Assembly: GCF_000962805.1 (NCBI RefSeq)
Contig: NZ_JZTW01000020.1
Span: forward strand, 16,829-80,828
Direction of reading: 5' to 3'
Length of the DNA stretch: 64,000 bases
Origin: Pseudarthrobacter chlorophenolicus
GTDB taxonomy: Bacteria; Actinomycetota; Actinomycetes; Actinomycetales; Micrococcaceae
Below are positions 33,575 to 42,995 of the stretch, piece by piece (position 1 is the stretch's first letter; each line of letters begins with the position of its first letter). Under the pieces are notes generated by a model. It searched no databases and was not told the DNA's origin. It worked only from the letters and a program-made list of their open reading frames with translations. The position numbers and the translations under genes are program-made.

Positions 33575-35125
33575 TTAGCGCTTTTTGCCGCGCTTTTCGC
33601 GGACGCGCATGCTGACTTCAATGGGCGTGCCCTCAAAGCCGAAGGTTTCCCGAAGCCGGCGGGTGATGAACCGGCGGTACCCGGGATCGAGGAACCCGGT
33701 GGTGAAGAGCACGAACTTCGGCGGCCGGCTGGAGGCCTGGGTACCGAAGAGGATGCGCGGCTGCTTTCCGCCCCTGACGGGGTGCGGGTGGGCGGCCACC
33801 AGCTCGCCGAGGAAGGCATTCAGACGGCCGGTGGGGATGCGCCGGTCCCAGTTTTCCAGGGCAAGGTCCAGTGCGGGGACCAGGCGGTCCTTGTGCCAAC
33901 CGGTCTTGGCCGAGATATTCACGCGCGGGGCCCATTCAACGTGGGCCAGGTCCTGTTCGATTTCGCGTTCCAGGTAGCGGCGGCGTTCGTCGTCGAGCAG
34001 GTCCCATTTGTTGAAGGCCAGCACCAGGGCGCGGCCTGACTCGATGGCCAGCTGAAGGATCCGGACGTCCTGCTCGCTAAGGACCTCGTCCACGGCGAGG
34101 AGCACGACGGCGACCTCCGCCTTCTCAAGGGCAGCCTGGGTCCGCAGCGAGGCGTAGTAGTCAGCGCCCTGCGCCATGTGTTGGCGGCGGCGGATACCTG
34201 CAGTGTCCACAAAGCGCCAGGTGCGGTCTCCGAGTTCGATGAACTCGTCCACGGGGTCCCGGGTGGTGCCGGCGGTGTTGTCCACCACCACGCGTTCGGT
34301 TCCTGCCAGCTTATTCAACAGCGAGGACTTGCCCACGTTGGGGCGGCCGATCAGCGCGATGCGGCGGGGACCGCCCGAACGCTCCACGCCCTCAACGGTG
34401 GAGAACTCGGGCAGCACATCCATGACGTGGTCCAGGAGGTCAGCCACGCCGCGGCCGTGCAGGGCGGAGACCGGGTACGGCTCGCCGAAACCCAGGCCCC
34501 ACAATGCGGCGCTGTCGGCTTCCTGCGCGAAGTCGTCCACCTTGTTGGCCACCATGATGACCGGCTTCTTGCTGCGGCGGAGCATCTTCATGACGCCCTC
34601 ATCCGTGGCGGTGGCACCGACGGCGGAATCGACCACGAAGAGGACGGCGTCGGCGAGTTCCACGGCCATCTCGGCCTGCTCGGCAACGCGGGCGTGGATG
34701 CCACGGGCGTCGTGCTCCCACCCGCCGGTGTCCACCAGGGTGAAGTTGCGGCCGTTCCAGTTCGCCGAATACATGACGCGGTCCCGGGTGACACCCGGGG
34801 TGTCCTCCACCACTGCTTCGCGGCGGCCGAGGATGCGGTTCACCAGGGTGGACTTGCCCACGTTGGGCCGGCCGATGATGGCCAGGACAGGATCGAGCTT
34901 GACGGGACCGTCCATGTCCTCGTCGCCGTATTCGCCGCTCAGCAGGGCGGCATCTTCCTCATCCAGCTCGTAGTCTTCCAGGCCTGCCCGGAGGGAGGCA
35001 GCGCGGAGTTCGGCTTCGTCGTCGCCGATCGCCGCAAGCCGCTCGGCCACCTGGTCGGTGCCCGAAGGCGTGTACTCGTACTCGGCCGAGCCGGAATGCC
35101 CGGATGTTTGCGTGGTGTCGCTCAT
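33575..35125 (-). CDS. der: Ribosome-associated double GTPase Der (EngA)
   Basis: GTPase needed for 50S subunit assembly. About 516 residues: an acidic N-terminal extension (about 1-75), two G domains each with GRPNVGKS P-loops (near residues 83 and 258) and NKxD motifs (VANKVD, AFNKWD), and a KH-like C-terminal domain ending in basic RVREKRGKKR. The ATG at 35123-35125 is preferred over one seven codons upstream because AAGGA lies seven bases before it. It is last in the parA-scpAB-rluB-tyrA-cmk-plsC-der series. Identity secure. Confidence 0.95.
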   Translation of the reverse strand: MSDTTQTSGHSGSAEYEYTPSGTDQVAERLAAIGDDEAELRAASLRAGLEDYELDEEDAALLSGEYGDEDMDGPVKLDPVLAIIGRPNVGKSTLVNRILGRREAVVEDTPGVTRDRVMYSANWNGRNFTLVDTGGWEHDARGIHARVAEQAEMAVELADAVLFVVDSAVGATATDEGVMKMLRRSKKPVIMVANKVDDFAQEADSAALWGLGFGEPYPVSALHGRGVADLLDHVMDVLPEFSTVEGVERSGGPRRIALIGRPNVGKSSLLNKLAGTERVVVDNTAGTTRDPVDEFIELGDRTWRFVDTAGIRRRQHMAQGADYYASLRTQAALEKAEVAVVLLAVDEVLSEQDVRILQLAIESGRALVLAFNKWDLLDDERRRYLEREIEQDLAHVEWAPRVNISAKTGWHKDRLVPALDLALENWDRRIPTGRLNAFLGELVAAHPHPVRGGKQPRILFGTQASSRPPKFVLFTTGFLDPGYRRFITRRLRETFGFEGTPIEVSMRVREKRGKKR

Positions 35126-35135
35126 TGCACTGTCC

Positions 35136-35855
35136 TTAGTGGTCATCTGCCGGCGTCCCGGCTACTGCTGTTAAGTCTTGGGGAGCATCAGCGAACGGCA
35201 ACGGCTGCCCACTGAGCTGAATGGCGTCGCGGACGTGCCCGGCCAGCGCTGCGCGGATTTCCTGCGCCGCCCTGTCCATTGAAGCACGGCCTGTTTCCCC
35301 TGCCTTGCGGCTCAGGGTGAGTGCGGGACCGAAGGCCACATGGAACCGGCGGCCCGGCCGGGGCACGGAGTCGAGGTGCTCCGCGCCAACACGCGTGCCC
35401 AGGATGGCCACCGGCACCACGGGCGCCCCGGAGTTGAGCGCAAGCCAGGCAACGCCACCGCTGATACCCGCGGCGTCCCCGCTCCCCCGCGTCCCTTCGG
35501 GCAGGATCCCGACGCAACGCCCGGCGTCGAGCACGTCCTTGCACCGTTGCAGCGCGGCGCGGTCGCCGCGCCGGTCCACGGGCAACTGCCCGGAAGCGGT
35601 AAGGACGCGGCCAAGGAATCCCTTGAACATCTCCTGCTTTACCAGGATGTGCATGGGCCGCGGGGCAGCCCCGAACATGACCGGCCCGTCCAGGTAGCTG
35701 ATGTGGTTGCCGGCAAAGATTACCGGCCCGCCGGTGGGGACGTTGTCCCTGCCGGTCACGGTGGTGCGGTAGACGAGGTGGTCAAGGATCCAGCCGACAG
35801 GCCGGCTCCAGGCCATGGTCCAGCCCGCGGGTGTCCCGGCGGCGCCCTCAGTCAC
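35136..35855 (-). CDS. 1-acyl-glycerol-3-phosphate acyltransferase family protein (second copy)
   Basis: 239-residue PlsC-family acyltransferase with GNHISYLDGP (NHxxxxD motif), PVDRRGDRAA, ILPEGTRGSGD and VPVAILGT. The GTG at 35853-35855 overlaps the cmk stop and is preferred to an upstream TTG because AAGG lies at a suitable distance. It is less similar to the 17615-18382 copy than tandem duplicates would be, so the two probably differ in acyl acceptor or acyl chain. It sits between cmk and der, a position where many actinobacteria carry a plsC gene. Confidence 0.88.
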   Translation of the reverse strand: MTEGAAGTPAGWTMAWSRPVGWILDHLVYRTTVTGRDNVPTGGPVIFAGNHISYLDGPVMFGAAPRPMHILVKQEMFKGFLGRVLTASGQLPVDRRGDRAALQRCKDVLDAGRCVGILPEGTRGSGDAAGISGGVAWLALNSGAPVVPVAILGTRVGAEHLDSVPRPGRRFHVAFGPALTLSRKAGETGRASMDRAAQEIRAALAGHVRDAIQLSGQPLPFADAPQDLTAVAGTPADDH

Positions 35856-36561
35856 GGTTGAGGACCTTGGTGACAATCACCAGTGCGGCGTCCACGGTCT
35901 GCTCAAAGTCAAGGTCTGAGGAGTCCAGGGTCACTACGCCGGAGGCAGCCTGGGTGAAGTTCACCACCGCTGAGTCCTTCGCGTCGCGGTGTGTGACCTG
36001 GGCTGCCAGTTCCTCGGCGTTCTGCGTCCCGCCGAGCTGGAGGCCGCGCCGGCGCAGCCGTGCTTCCTCGCTGGCGGTCAGCAGCATGCGCACCTCGGCA
36101 CCGGGGGCGACGACGGTGGTGATGTCCCGGCCCTCCACCACCATGCGGCGGTGGTGCTTTTCGATCAGGTCGCGCTGGCGGCGGATCAGTTCTGTCCGCG
36201 CACCCAGGGTGGTGGCCACCGCGCTGACGGCGGAGGAAATCGCGGGCTCGCGAATGGCGTCGGTGACGTCAACGCCGTCCACCCTGACGTATTCCTCGTT
36301 GGGGCTGGTGCTGACTTCCAGCACCAGGTCCCGCGAGGCCTGTTCCACGGCTGCGGCGTCCTCCAGGTCAATGCCGGTGGTGACGCAGTGCCAGGTAAGG
36401 GCCCGGTACATCGCTCCGGTGTCCAGGTAGGCAATCCGCAGCCTCCGGGCCACTTCCTTGCTGACGCTGGATTTGCCGGAGCCGGAGGGCCCGTCGATGG
36501 CAACAACGAGAGGCCGGCCGATGCGCAGGGCGCGCACGGATTCGAGGAGTTCTTGTGTCAT
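35848..36561 (-). CDS. cmk: Cytidylate kinase
   Basis: Phosphorylates CMP and dCMP to the diphosphates. About 237 residues with the P-loop IDGPSGSGKSSVSKEVA, the substrate-binding YLDTGAMYRALTWH, and VEGRDITTVVAPGAEVRM. The ATG at 36559-36561 forms a TAATG junction with the tyrA stop, which suggests translational coupling; an in-frame ATG six codons upstream is possible. Its stop overlaps the plsC start by eight bases. Gene order tyrA-cmk-plsC-der is compact, so they form one operon. Confidence 0.95.
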   Translation of the reverse strand: MTQELLESVRALRIGRPLVVAIDGPSGSGKSSVSKEVARRLRIAYLDTGAMYRALTWHCVTTGIDLEDAAAVEQASRDLVLEVSTSPNEEYVRVDGVDVTDAIREPAISSAVSAVATTLGARTELIRRQRDLIEKHHRRMVVEGRDITTVVAPGAEVRMLLTASEEARLRRRGLQLGGTQNAEELAAQVTHRDAKDSAVVNFTQAASGVVTLDSSDLDFEQTVDAALVIVTKVLNRD

Positions 36562-37670
36562 TACTGAAGTACCCGCCATCCGCGGTCGTTGAGGGCTTCG
36601 ATCAGGTGGTCATGCTTATTGGGCAGCACGGATATTTCCACCATACCGACGTTCTGTCCGGAGGAATGGTCAAGCCGCAGGTCTTCCAGGTTCACGCCGA
36701 TCTCACCGATCTCGGTGAGCAGCTGCGCAATCTGGCCGGGCCGGTCATCCACCAGCACGGTCAGCCAGGAATACGCCTGCGGCGGGCCGCCATGCTTGCC
36801 GGGGATCCGGGCCTGGCCGGCATTGCCCTCGCTCATCAGCTGGGCAAGGTCCAGCCTCGCCCCCGGCGCGGTGGGGTTCTCCAGCGTTCCGATCAGGCGG
36901 TTCAGGTCTTCCCTGACGCCGTAGAGGATGTCCACTACCTTGCCGGCGTTGCCACCCAGAATCTGCACCCACAGGGTGGGATCGCTGGCGGCGATCCGGG
37001 TGACGTCACGCAGCCCGTTCCCTGCGAGGGACAGCGCATGCAGCGGTGTTCCCTGCAGCCGGCTGGCCAACAAGGAGGACATCACCTGGGGCAGGTGCGA
37101 AACAAGTGCTACGGCTTCGTCGTGCTCGTCAGGGGTGAACTGCGAGACGACCGCGCCCAGGTCGGTCGCCAGTGAACGCGCAACCTGCAGGGCTGCCGGG
37201 GAAGTTTCCTCCGAGGGGCACACCACCCACGGCATGGACGTGAACAACTCGCCGCGGGCCGCAACCGGCCCGGACTTTTCGCGCCCGGCCATCGGGTGCG
37301 TCCCCACATAGCGGGCGAGGTCGGTGCCGCTGCTCCGAAGGCTCGACAGGATGCCTGCCTTAACACTGGCGATGTCCACCACCACGGCGTCCGGGTAATC
37401 GGACAGCGCGGTGGTGACTACCCCGGCCGTGACGTCCGGCGGAGCCGCCACCACTACAAGCTGCGGTGCTGCACCGCCCAGCTCCGCGAGGGGCCGGCCA
37501 GCACCGATGTCAACAGCCACCGCCTGGTTGGTGGGCGAAGGGTCGGACAGGAAGACAGGCACGCCGCGGCCCCTCAAGCCCAGGCCGATGCTCGTCCCCA
37601 GCAATCCGGTGCCGATCACGACGACGGGCCCGTCCAGGTGCCCGCGGCCGTGGCTCTTGAACGCGGACAT
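36561..37670 (-). CDS. tyrA: Prephenate dehydrogenase with C-terminal ACT domain
   Basis: NAD(P)-dependent oxidative decarboxylation of prephenate to 4-hydroxyphenylpyruvate for tyrosine. The 369-residue protein has the Rossmann motif VVVIGTGLLGTSIGLGL, GTHPMAGREKSG with the catalytic His, SHLPQVMSS, and a C-terminal ACT domain (about 297-365) beginning YSWLTVLVDDRPGQIAQLL, likely for tyrosine feedback. The gene lies between rluB and cmk, where mycobacteria have no tyrA. The stop is shared with the cmk start region. Confidence 0.93.
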   Translation of the reverse strand: MSAFKSHGRGHLDGPVVVIGTGLLGTSIGLGLRGRGVPVFLSDPSPTNQAVAVDIGAGRPLAELGGAAPQLVVVAAPPDVTAGVVTTALSDYPDAVVVDIASVKAGILSSLRSSGTDLARYVGTHPMAGREKSGPVAARGELFTSMPWVVCPSEETSPAALQVARSLATDLGAVVSQFTPDEHDEAVALVSHLPQVMSSLLASRLQGTPLHALSLAGNGLRDVTRIAASDPTLWVQILGGNAGKVVDILYGVREDLNRLIGTLENPTAPGARLDLAQLMSEGNAGQARIPGKHGGPPQAYSWLTVLVDDRPGQIAQLLTEIGEIGVNLEDLRLDHSSGQNVGMVEISVLPNKHDHLIEALNDRGWRVLQ

Positions 37671-37673
37671 GGC

Positions 37674-38885
37674 TCAGAGTCCTACGGACGCCAGCAGATG
37701 GCCGACTTCCTGCTTGCCAAGATTGCGGATGCTGCCCTGGCGCTGGTCGCCCAAACCAATGGGTCCCACCTTGACGCGGACCAGCCGCTGCACAGGGAAG
37801 CCAACGACATCGAACATGCGGCGGACAATGCGGTTCTTGCCCGAGTGCAGCACCACTTCGATCAGGACGTGCCCGGGAGTGGAGTCCACCAGGCGGAAGG
37901 AGTCCACGGCTGCAAGCCCGTCTTCGAGTTCCACACCGGCCTTCAGCTGCGCGCCGATTCCCTGCGGGAACGGGCCGCGCACCTGGACCAGGTAGGTTTT
38001 GGGGACTTCGTAGGAAGGGTGGGTGAGGCGGTTGGCCAGTTCGCCGTCGTTCGTCAGGAGCAGCAGCCCCTCCGTGGCGACGTCGAGGCGGCCCACATGG
38101 AACAGCCGCTCGCCGGTGTTCTTGTTGCTCTTGAGGAAATCGCTGATGCACGGCCGGCCATCGGGATCCTCCATGGTGGAGACCACGCCCTTGGGCTTGT
38201 TGAACACCATGTAGACGAGGTTTTCGTCCAGCTGAATGCGCAGCCCGTCCACGTGGATGACGGCGGTGGTGGGGTCGATGCGGACACCCAGCTCAGTCAC
38301 TACCTGGCCGTCCACCTCAACCCGGCCTTCGGCGATCATCTCTTCGCAGACGCGCCTGGATGCGACTCCAGCAGAGGCCATGACTTTTTGCAGGCGTACG
38401 CCGTCGGCGTCGTGCAGCTCCGACTGTGGCACGTCCGTGCGGGGGCGCTTCTTGCGTCCCGGCTTCCGGACCGGCCCGAGGTTCTGCCCGAAGCGTTCGC
38501 TGCCGAAGGCGCGGGAGGCCGCAGCGCCGGGCGCACCAGTGCGGGGCTTGGGCTTCAGGGCGCCCGGGGTACCCGGGGCTTTCTTGGCGCCCGGTTTGCG
38601 GGCTGCCGGCTTCCGGGAAGAAGGCTTGCTGGACCGCTCCGACGCGCCGCCCGGCTGGGAACCGGCCAGATCCGGGTCGATGAACCGTTCTTCGCGCGGT
38701 TTCGGGGCGCGGTGCGGCCGGTCGCTGCCGAAGCCCTGGCCCCGCTGGCCGCCGCCGGTGGAACCTCCGCCGAATCCTCCGCCGGCGGCCCCCCTGCGGG
38801 GGCTGTTGCCCTGCTGCTTGTTCCGGTCCGCGCCGCCGCGTCCGGAGCTGTTACGTGGTGAACCCTGGCGTCCCGCCTGTGTCAT
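37674..38885 (-). CDS. rluB: 23S rRNA pseudouridine synthase (RluB family) with disordered basic arm
   Basis: Isomerises a uridine of 23S rRNA (family target U2605). The 403-residue protein has about 150 N-terminal residues rich in Gly, Arg, Ser, Lys and Pro with no fold. An S4 RNA-binding domain follows (VRLQKVMASAGVASRRVCE, about 162-220), then the RsuA/RluB catalytic domain with GRLDVATEGLLLLTNDGEL, containing the catalytic Asp. Basic arms are common in actinobacterial members. Three bases separate its stop from the tyrA start. Identity of family secure, exact target inferred. Confidence 0.92.
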   Translation of the reverse strand: MTQAGRQGSPRNSSGRGGADRNKQQGNSPRRGAAGGGFGGGSTGGGQRGQGFGSDRPHRAPKPREERFIDPDLAGSQPGGASERSSKPSSRKPAARKPGAKKAPGTPGALKPKPRTGAPGAAASRAFGSERFGQNLGPVRKPGRKKRPRTDVPQSELHDADGVRLQKVMASAGVASRRVCEEMIAEGRVEVDGQVVTELGVRIDPTTAVIHVDGLRIQLDENLVYMVFNKPKGVVSTMEDPDGRPCISDFLKSNKNTGERLFHVGRLDVATEGLLLLTNDGELANRLTHPSYEVPKTYLVQVRGPFPQGIGAQLKAGVELEDGLAAVDSFRLVDSTPGHVLIEVVLHSGKNRIVRRMFDVVGFPVQRLVRVKVGPIGLGDQRQGSIRNLGKQEVGHLLASVGL

Positions 38886-38998
38886 GACCCGTCCTCTGCT
38901 GTTTTGGCCGGCAAAAGCTGTCCACGGACAACCCTAGCCAGCCGGGCAGAATTTATCTGCCCTGGTGGATATTCATATGCGGGCCGGAGTTTCCGGAC

Positions 38999-39664
38999 CT
39001 ACATTCTGTCGGCGTCGTAGAACTCCGCGATGCCTTCCAGCCCCGGAAGGTGCGGGGAAAGCTCGGGAAGCCCGGCCACAGAGCTGATTCCCATCCGTTC
39101 AAGGAAGTAGGAGGTGGTCCGGTAAAGGATGGCCCCGGACTCGGGGTCTGTCCCCGCGTCCTCGATCAGCCCGCGCTGGGCAAGTGTCCGTACGACAGAG
39201 TCAACATTGACCCCGCGAATTGCAGACACCCGAGCCCGGGAAACGGGCTGCCTGTAAGCGATGACCGCCAGCGTTTCCAATGCCGCCTGTGTGAGCCTGG
39301 CAGTCTGCCCCTCGAGCACATACTTGCCGACGATGTCGGCGAAGTCGGGGCGGGAGTAGATCCGCCAGCCACCGGCGATGTTCCGCAATTCAAAACCCCG
39401 GGGGCTGGAGCCAAAGCCAGCTGAACTGGCCTGCTCCTCATCCGGGGCTTTAACAGTATACCCGTTGTAATCCGCCTGAAGATCCGCCAACAACTTTCGG
39501 ACCTCCCCCAGCGTCAGTTCCAGACCGGCCGCCAGTTCATCTTCGGTGGCCGGCTGGTCGACCACCATGAGCACTGCTTCAAGCGCGGCCTTGGCGCCAC
39601 CGGGCAGGTGGCGGAGCCATGATTGGGCATCGTTGCGGCCCTCGGGGCTGTCAGCGCTGTTCAC
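38999..39664 (-). CDS. scpB: Segregation and condensation protein B
   Basis: 221-residue kite protein of the SMC-ScpAB condensin; two winged helices bind ScpA. Typical features: the opening LEAVLMVVDQPATEDELA, a long middle insert, the RPDFADIVGKYVLEG segment, LSQAALETLAVIAYRQPVSR-like motif (here LTQAALETLAVIAYRQP) and GVNVDSVVRTLAQRGLIE. The GTG start overlaps the scpA stop as GTGA, confirming cotranslation. The 113 bases to rluB show no gene. Confidence 0.94.
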   Translation of the reverse strand: MNSADSPEGRNDAQSWLRHLPGGAKAALEAVLMVVDQPATEDELAAGLELTLGEVRKLLADLQADYNGYTVKAPDEEQASSAGFGSSPRGFELRNIAGGWRIYSRPDFADIVGKYVLEGQTARLTQAALETLAVIAYRQPVSRARVSAIRGVNVDSVVRTLAQRGLIEDAGTDPESGAILYRTTSYFLERMGISSVAGLPELSPHLPGLEGIAEFYDADRM

Positions 39665-40473
39665 GGTTGCTCCTCATATTCTTCGCTCAGGTTCTCCGCC
39701 GACCATTCGCGCTCCCCTGCCGTCCAGTGGATGGCCAGGTCCGCCAGCGGTGACAGCTGGTCGAAGGCCACTGCCCTGTCCCGGTACAGCTCCAGGAGAG
39801 CCAGGAACCGTGCCACCACCACCAGCGTCGAGTCGGCGTCTGCGGTCAGTGCCCTGAAGGTCAGTGGGGATTCCTGCTGCAGGCGGATCCCCAGGATCTC
39901 CGCCTGTTCCTTCACGCTGACAGTGCCGCCGTGCAGGTGCCCCAGGCCAACCTCGGTTGGCTTCGGCGCCTTGGGCCGGAGGGCCGCGGCGGCGAGGGCG
40001 GCGAACTGCTCCGGGGTGTGTTTCCACACAAGTTCCGGAAGCATCGAGGCGAAGTGCTCCTCGAGGGCCACCTGGCGGGGAAACCGGCGGCCCTCATCGT
40101 GGAGGGTACCGCCCAGGAGCCCCGCCACCTGCTTGAAGGCCTTGTACTGCAGCAGGCGGGCAAACAGGAGGTCCCTGGCTTCCAGGAGGGCGATGTCTTC
40201 GTCGCTCTCCACCTCACCGGCGGGCAGCAGCCGGGCTGCTTTCAGGTCCAGCAGTGTGGCTGCAATGACCAGGAACTCACTGGCCTCGTCGAGTGCCCAG
40301 TCCTCGCCAAGTTCCTGGAGCTTGCGGATGTATTTGATGAACTCATCGGTGACTGTTGCGATGGCAACTTCGGTGATGTCGAGCTGGTGCTTGGCGATCA
40401 GTCCGAGAAGGAGGTCGAGCGGGCCGGTGAAGTTGGCCAGCCGCACCTCGAAGCCGGGCTTGGTTTCAGCCAC
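39661..40473 (-). CDS. scpA: Segregation and condensation protein A
   Basis: Kleisin subunit of condensin, about 270 residues, bridging the SMC heads. The N-terminal FEVRLANFTGPLDLLLGLIAKHQLDITEV is the family hallmark and the C-terminal winged helix ends with DLAIHWTAGEREWS. The GTG at 40471-40473 is chosen because it directly precedes the conserved domain and lies seven bases after the parA stop; no ribosome-binding site is seen, so translation may depend on coupling with parA. Confidence 0.94.
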   Translation of the reverse strand: MAETKPGFEVRLANFTGPLDLLLGLIAKHQLDITEVAIATVTDEFIKYIRKLQELGEDWALDEASEFLVIAATLLDLKAARLLPAGEVESDEDIALLEARDLLFARLLQYKAFKQVAGLLGGTLHDEGRRFPRQVALEEHFASMLPELVWKHTPEQFAALAAAALRPKAPKPTEVGLGHLHGGTVSVKEQAEILGIRLQQESPLTFRALTADADSTLVVVARFLALLELYRDRAVAFDQLSPLADLAIHWTAGEREWSAENLSEEYEEQP

Positions 40474-40480
40474 GGCGTGG

Positions 40481-41392
40481 CTAGGGTGCGCCGCCGCGCG
40501 AAATGAGCTCCTTGGCGAGGCGGCGGTAGGCGTCCGCTCCCACGTGGGTGCCGGCGTAACTGGTGATCGGCTCAGCGGCCACCGTGGCATCCGCGAACTT
40601 GATGGAACGCTTGATGACCGTTTCGAATACCTTGTCCCCGAAAGCCTCCACCAGGCGGGTGATGACTTCCCGGCTGTGCAGGGTGCGGGCGTCGTACATA
40701 GTGGCCAGGACGCCATCGACCTGAAGGCGCGGGTTGAGCCGGTCCTGGACTTTGTCAATGGTCTCGACCAGCAGCGCCACCGCGCGCAGGGCGAAGAATT
40801 CGCAGATCAGCGGAATGATGACGCCGTGGGCGGCGGTGAGGGCATTGACGGTCAGCAGGCCCAGGGACGGCTGGCAGTCGATGAGGACGACGTCGTAATC
40901 GTCTTCAACCTTCTTCAGTGCACGGTCAAGAACCTGTTCGCGGGCTACCTCGTTGACCAGCTGAACTTCGGCGGCGGAGAGGTCGATGTTGGCAGGCAGC
41001 AGGTCGACGTTTTCCACGCCGGTGTGGTGGATGGCTTCACGGATGTCCACTTTGCGGTCCATCAGGACGTTGTAGACCGTGAGGTCCAGTTCGTGGGGGT
41101 TGACGCCCAGGCCGGCCGACAGCGCACCCTGGGGGTCGAAGTCCACCAGCAAGACGCGCCGCCCGTATTCGGCGAGAGCCGCCGCCAGGTTGATGGTGGA
41201 CGTGGTCTTCCCGACTCCGCCCTTTTGGTTGACCATGGCGATGACGCGCGCGGGGCCGTGGGAGGGCAGCGGCGCGGGTTCGGGGAACTCACGCAATGGG
41301 CGACCCGTAGGGCCCATCACCGCGTTGTCGAGGTCGAATTCCGTGCCTTCCAGAGTTGCCGCACCCTGTTCGCTGCTCACGTATCTGTCCAC
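40481..41392 (-). CDS. parA: Chromosome-partition ATPase ParA (Rv1708 type)
   Basis: 303-residue ParA/Soj ATPase with VIAMVNQKGGVGKTTSTINLAAAL near residue 50, VLLVDFDPQGALSAGLG, and Walker B DYDVVLIDCQPSLG. Start may be the GTG at 41392 or another GTG four codons later. It heads the parA-scpA-scpB-rluB order seen in mycobacteria (Rv1708-Rv1711). It is distinct from the oriC parAB pair and has no ParB beside it; a link with ScpAB and nucleoid organisation is inferred from the operon. Confidence 0.92.
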   Translation of the reverse strand: MDRYVSSEQGAATLEGTEFDLDNAVMGPTGRPLREFPEPAPLPSHGPARVIAMVNQKGGVGKTTSTINLAAALAEYGRRVLLVDFDPQGALSAGLGVNPHELDLTVYNVLMDRKVDIREAIHHTGVENVDLLPANIDLSAAEVQLVNEVAREQVLDRALKKVEDDYDVVLIDCQPSLGLLTVNALTAAHGVIIPLICEFFALRAVALLVETIDKVQDRLNPRLQVDGVLATMYDARTLHSREVITRLVEAFGDKVFETVIKRSIKFADATVAAEPITSYAGTHVGADAYRRLAKELISRGGAP

Positions 41393-41552
41393 ACTTTCGA
41401 TGACGGTGACTTGCTTGCCGCTGGATCCCCAGCGCCGTTCCTTCCCTCCAAGGCTACAGCCGCCGACACGGCATTCCGGGCAACTTGACTTTCTTCGAAT
41501 GTTGAGCCTTGACCCTCTAGTTGAGGTCGAAGGTTGAGGATCCTGATACGCG

Positions 41553-41586
41553 AAACGGCCCCCGGAGCGTGCTCCGGGGGCCGTTT
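41553..41586 (-). terminator. Terminator after dctA
   Basis: Perfect 16-bp stem AAACGGCCCCCGGAGC with its complement around a GT centre, ending in TTT on both strands. It lies 15 bases beyond the dctA stop and before the parA promoter region. The 208 bases between parA and dctA hold no gene. Confidence 0.88.
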
Positions 41587-41600
41587 GGCTGAAATGCGGG

Positions 41601-42944
41601 TTAGGCGCTGGCGGCAGCCTTGGCGCCTTCTTCCTTCGGCGCCAGCTCGCCGTGCCCGGCGATCATGGTCTGCTCGTCGAAGGGCAGTTCGCCGGAGAGG
41701 ACCCGGCTGACCTGTCCGCCGTCGATTTCCTTGACCCAGGTACCAATCAGGACGGTGGCAACAGCGTTGCCGGTGAAGTTGGTCAGGGCGCGGGCCTCGG
41801 ACATGAAGCGGTCGATGCCGACGATCATGCCAACGCCGCCCAGGAGTTCGGGCTTGTGGGCCTGCAGGCCTGCAGCGAGCGTTGCCAGGCCGGCACCGGT
41901 GACGCCTGCGGCACCCTTGGACGCGATGATCATGAAGATCAGCAGGGAGATCTGGGCGCCCAGGTCCAGCGGGGTTCCCATGGCGTTGGCCACGAACAGG
42001 GAGGCCATGGTCAGGTAGATGGCCGTGCCGTCGAGGTTGAAGGAGTAGCCAGTAGGAACGGTGACGCCGACAACCGGCTTGGAGACACCCAGGTGCTCCA
42101 TCTTGGCGATCAGTCGGGGCAGTGCTGCTTCGGACGAGGACGTGGAGAAGATCAGCAGGTATTCGCGGCCCAGGTACTTCATCAGCTTGAAGATGTTGAC
42201 GCCGGAGACCACCTGGAGGATGCCGCCGAGGATGACCACGATGAAGACTGCGCAGGTGATGTAGAACGCGATCATCAGGGTGAACATGCTGACGATTGCC
42301 TGGAAGCCGGTGGCGCCGACCACTGCTGCGATGGCACCGAAGGCGCCGACGGGAGCCAGCCACATGATCATGATCAGGATCCGGAAGACGAGCGCCTGTC
42401 CGTGGCCGATGGCCTTCAGGATGGGAGCTCCGGAGGGTCCCATCTTCTGCAGTGCGAAGCCGACCAGGATCGCTGCGAGCAGGGTGGGCAGTACGGGGAT
42501 GTCGCCCGGGATGATGCCGAGCAGGAAGTCCACGGTGCTGTCAGTGGCGGCCTTCTTGTTGGGATCGTACGGCGTAAGCTTGAGTCCCTCGCCGGGGTGG
42601 ATCAGGTTGCCCACCACCAGGCCGATGGCCAGGGCGAACGTGGACATGACCACGAAGTAGCCCAGCGCCAGGCCGCCGACCTTGCCCACCGTTGCGGCTT
42701 TTGCGATGGAGCCGATGCCCAGCACGATGGTGCAGAAGATCACCGGGGCGATCATCATCTTGATGAGCTTGATGAACCCGTCGCCGAGGGGCTTGAGGGA
42801 TTTGCCGACCTCAGGGAACAGCAGGCCCACCAGGGCGCCCAGGATGACGGCGGCGATAACGGCGATGTAGAGGTAATGCGACTTGTCGAGGCCTTTGCGC
42901 CGCGGCGCCGCGGTGTCCAGGGACTCTCCCCGTTGAGAAGCCAT
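41601..42944 (-). CDS. dctA: C4-dicarboxylate/proton or sodium symporter (DctA family)
   Basis: Secondary carrier for succinate, fumarate and malate (DAACS family, inner membrane). The 447-residue protein has eight or more hydrophobic segments and family signatures: GDGFIKLIKMMIAPVIFCTI, the serine-rich STSSSEAALPRLI loop, PTGYSFNLDGTAIYLTMA and the last-helix FTGNAVATVLIG. ATG at 42942-42944 has AAAGGAG seven bases upstream. It is divergent from a CitA/DcuS-like sensor kinase, the usual regulator of such carriers, with 181 bases between them. Confidence 0.93.
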   Translation of the reverse strand: MASQRGESLDTAAPRRKGLDKSHYLYIAVIAAVILGALVGLLFPEVGKSLKPLGDGFIKLIKMMIAPVIFCTIVLGIGSIAKAATVGKVGGLALGYFVVMSTFALAIGLVVGNLIHPGEGLKLTPYDPNKKAATDSTVDFLLGIIPGDIPVLPTLLAAILVGFALQKMGPSGAPILKAIGHGQALVFRILIMIMWLAPVGAFGAIAAVVGATGFQAIVSMFTLMIAFYITCAVFIVVILGGILQVVSGVNIFKLMKYLGREYLLIFSTSSSEAALPRLIAKMEHLGVSKPVVGVTVPTGYSFNLDGTAIYLTMASLFVANAMGTPLDLGAQISLLIFMIIASKGAAGVTGAGLATLAAGLQAHKPELLGGVGMIVGIDRFMSEARALTNFTGNAVATVLIGTWVKEIDGGQVSRVLSGELPFDEQTMIAGHGELAPKEEGAKAAASA

Positions 42945-42995
42945 GATGTGTCTCCTTTGGATAATCTGATAGACGCTGCGGCACAGTCACTGGGC

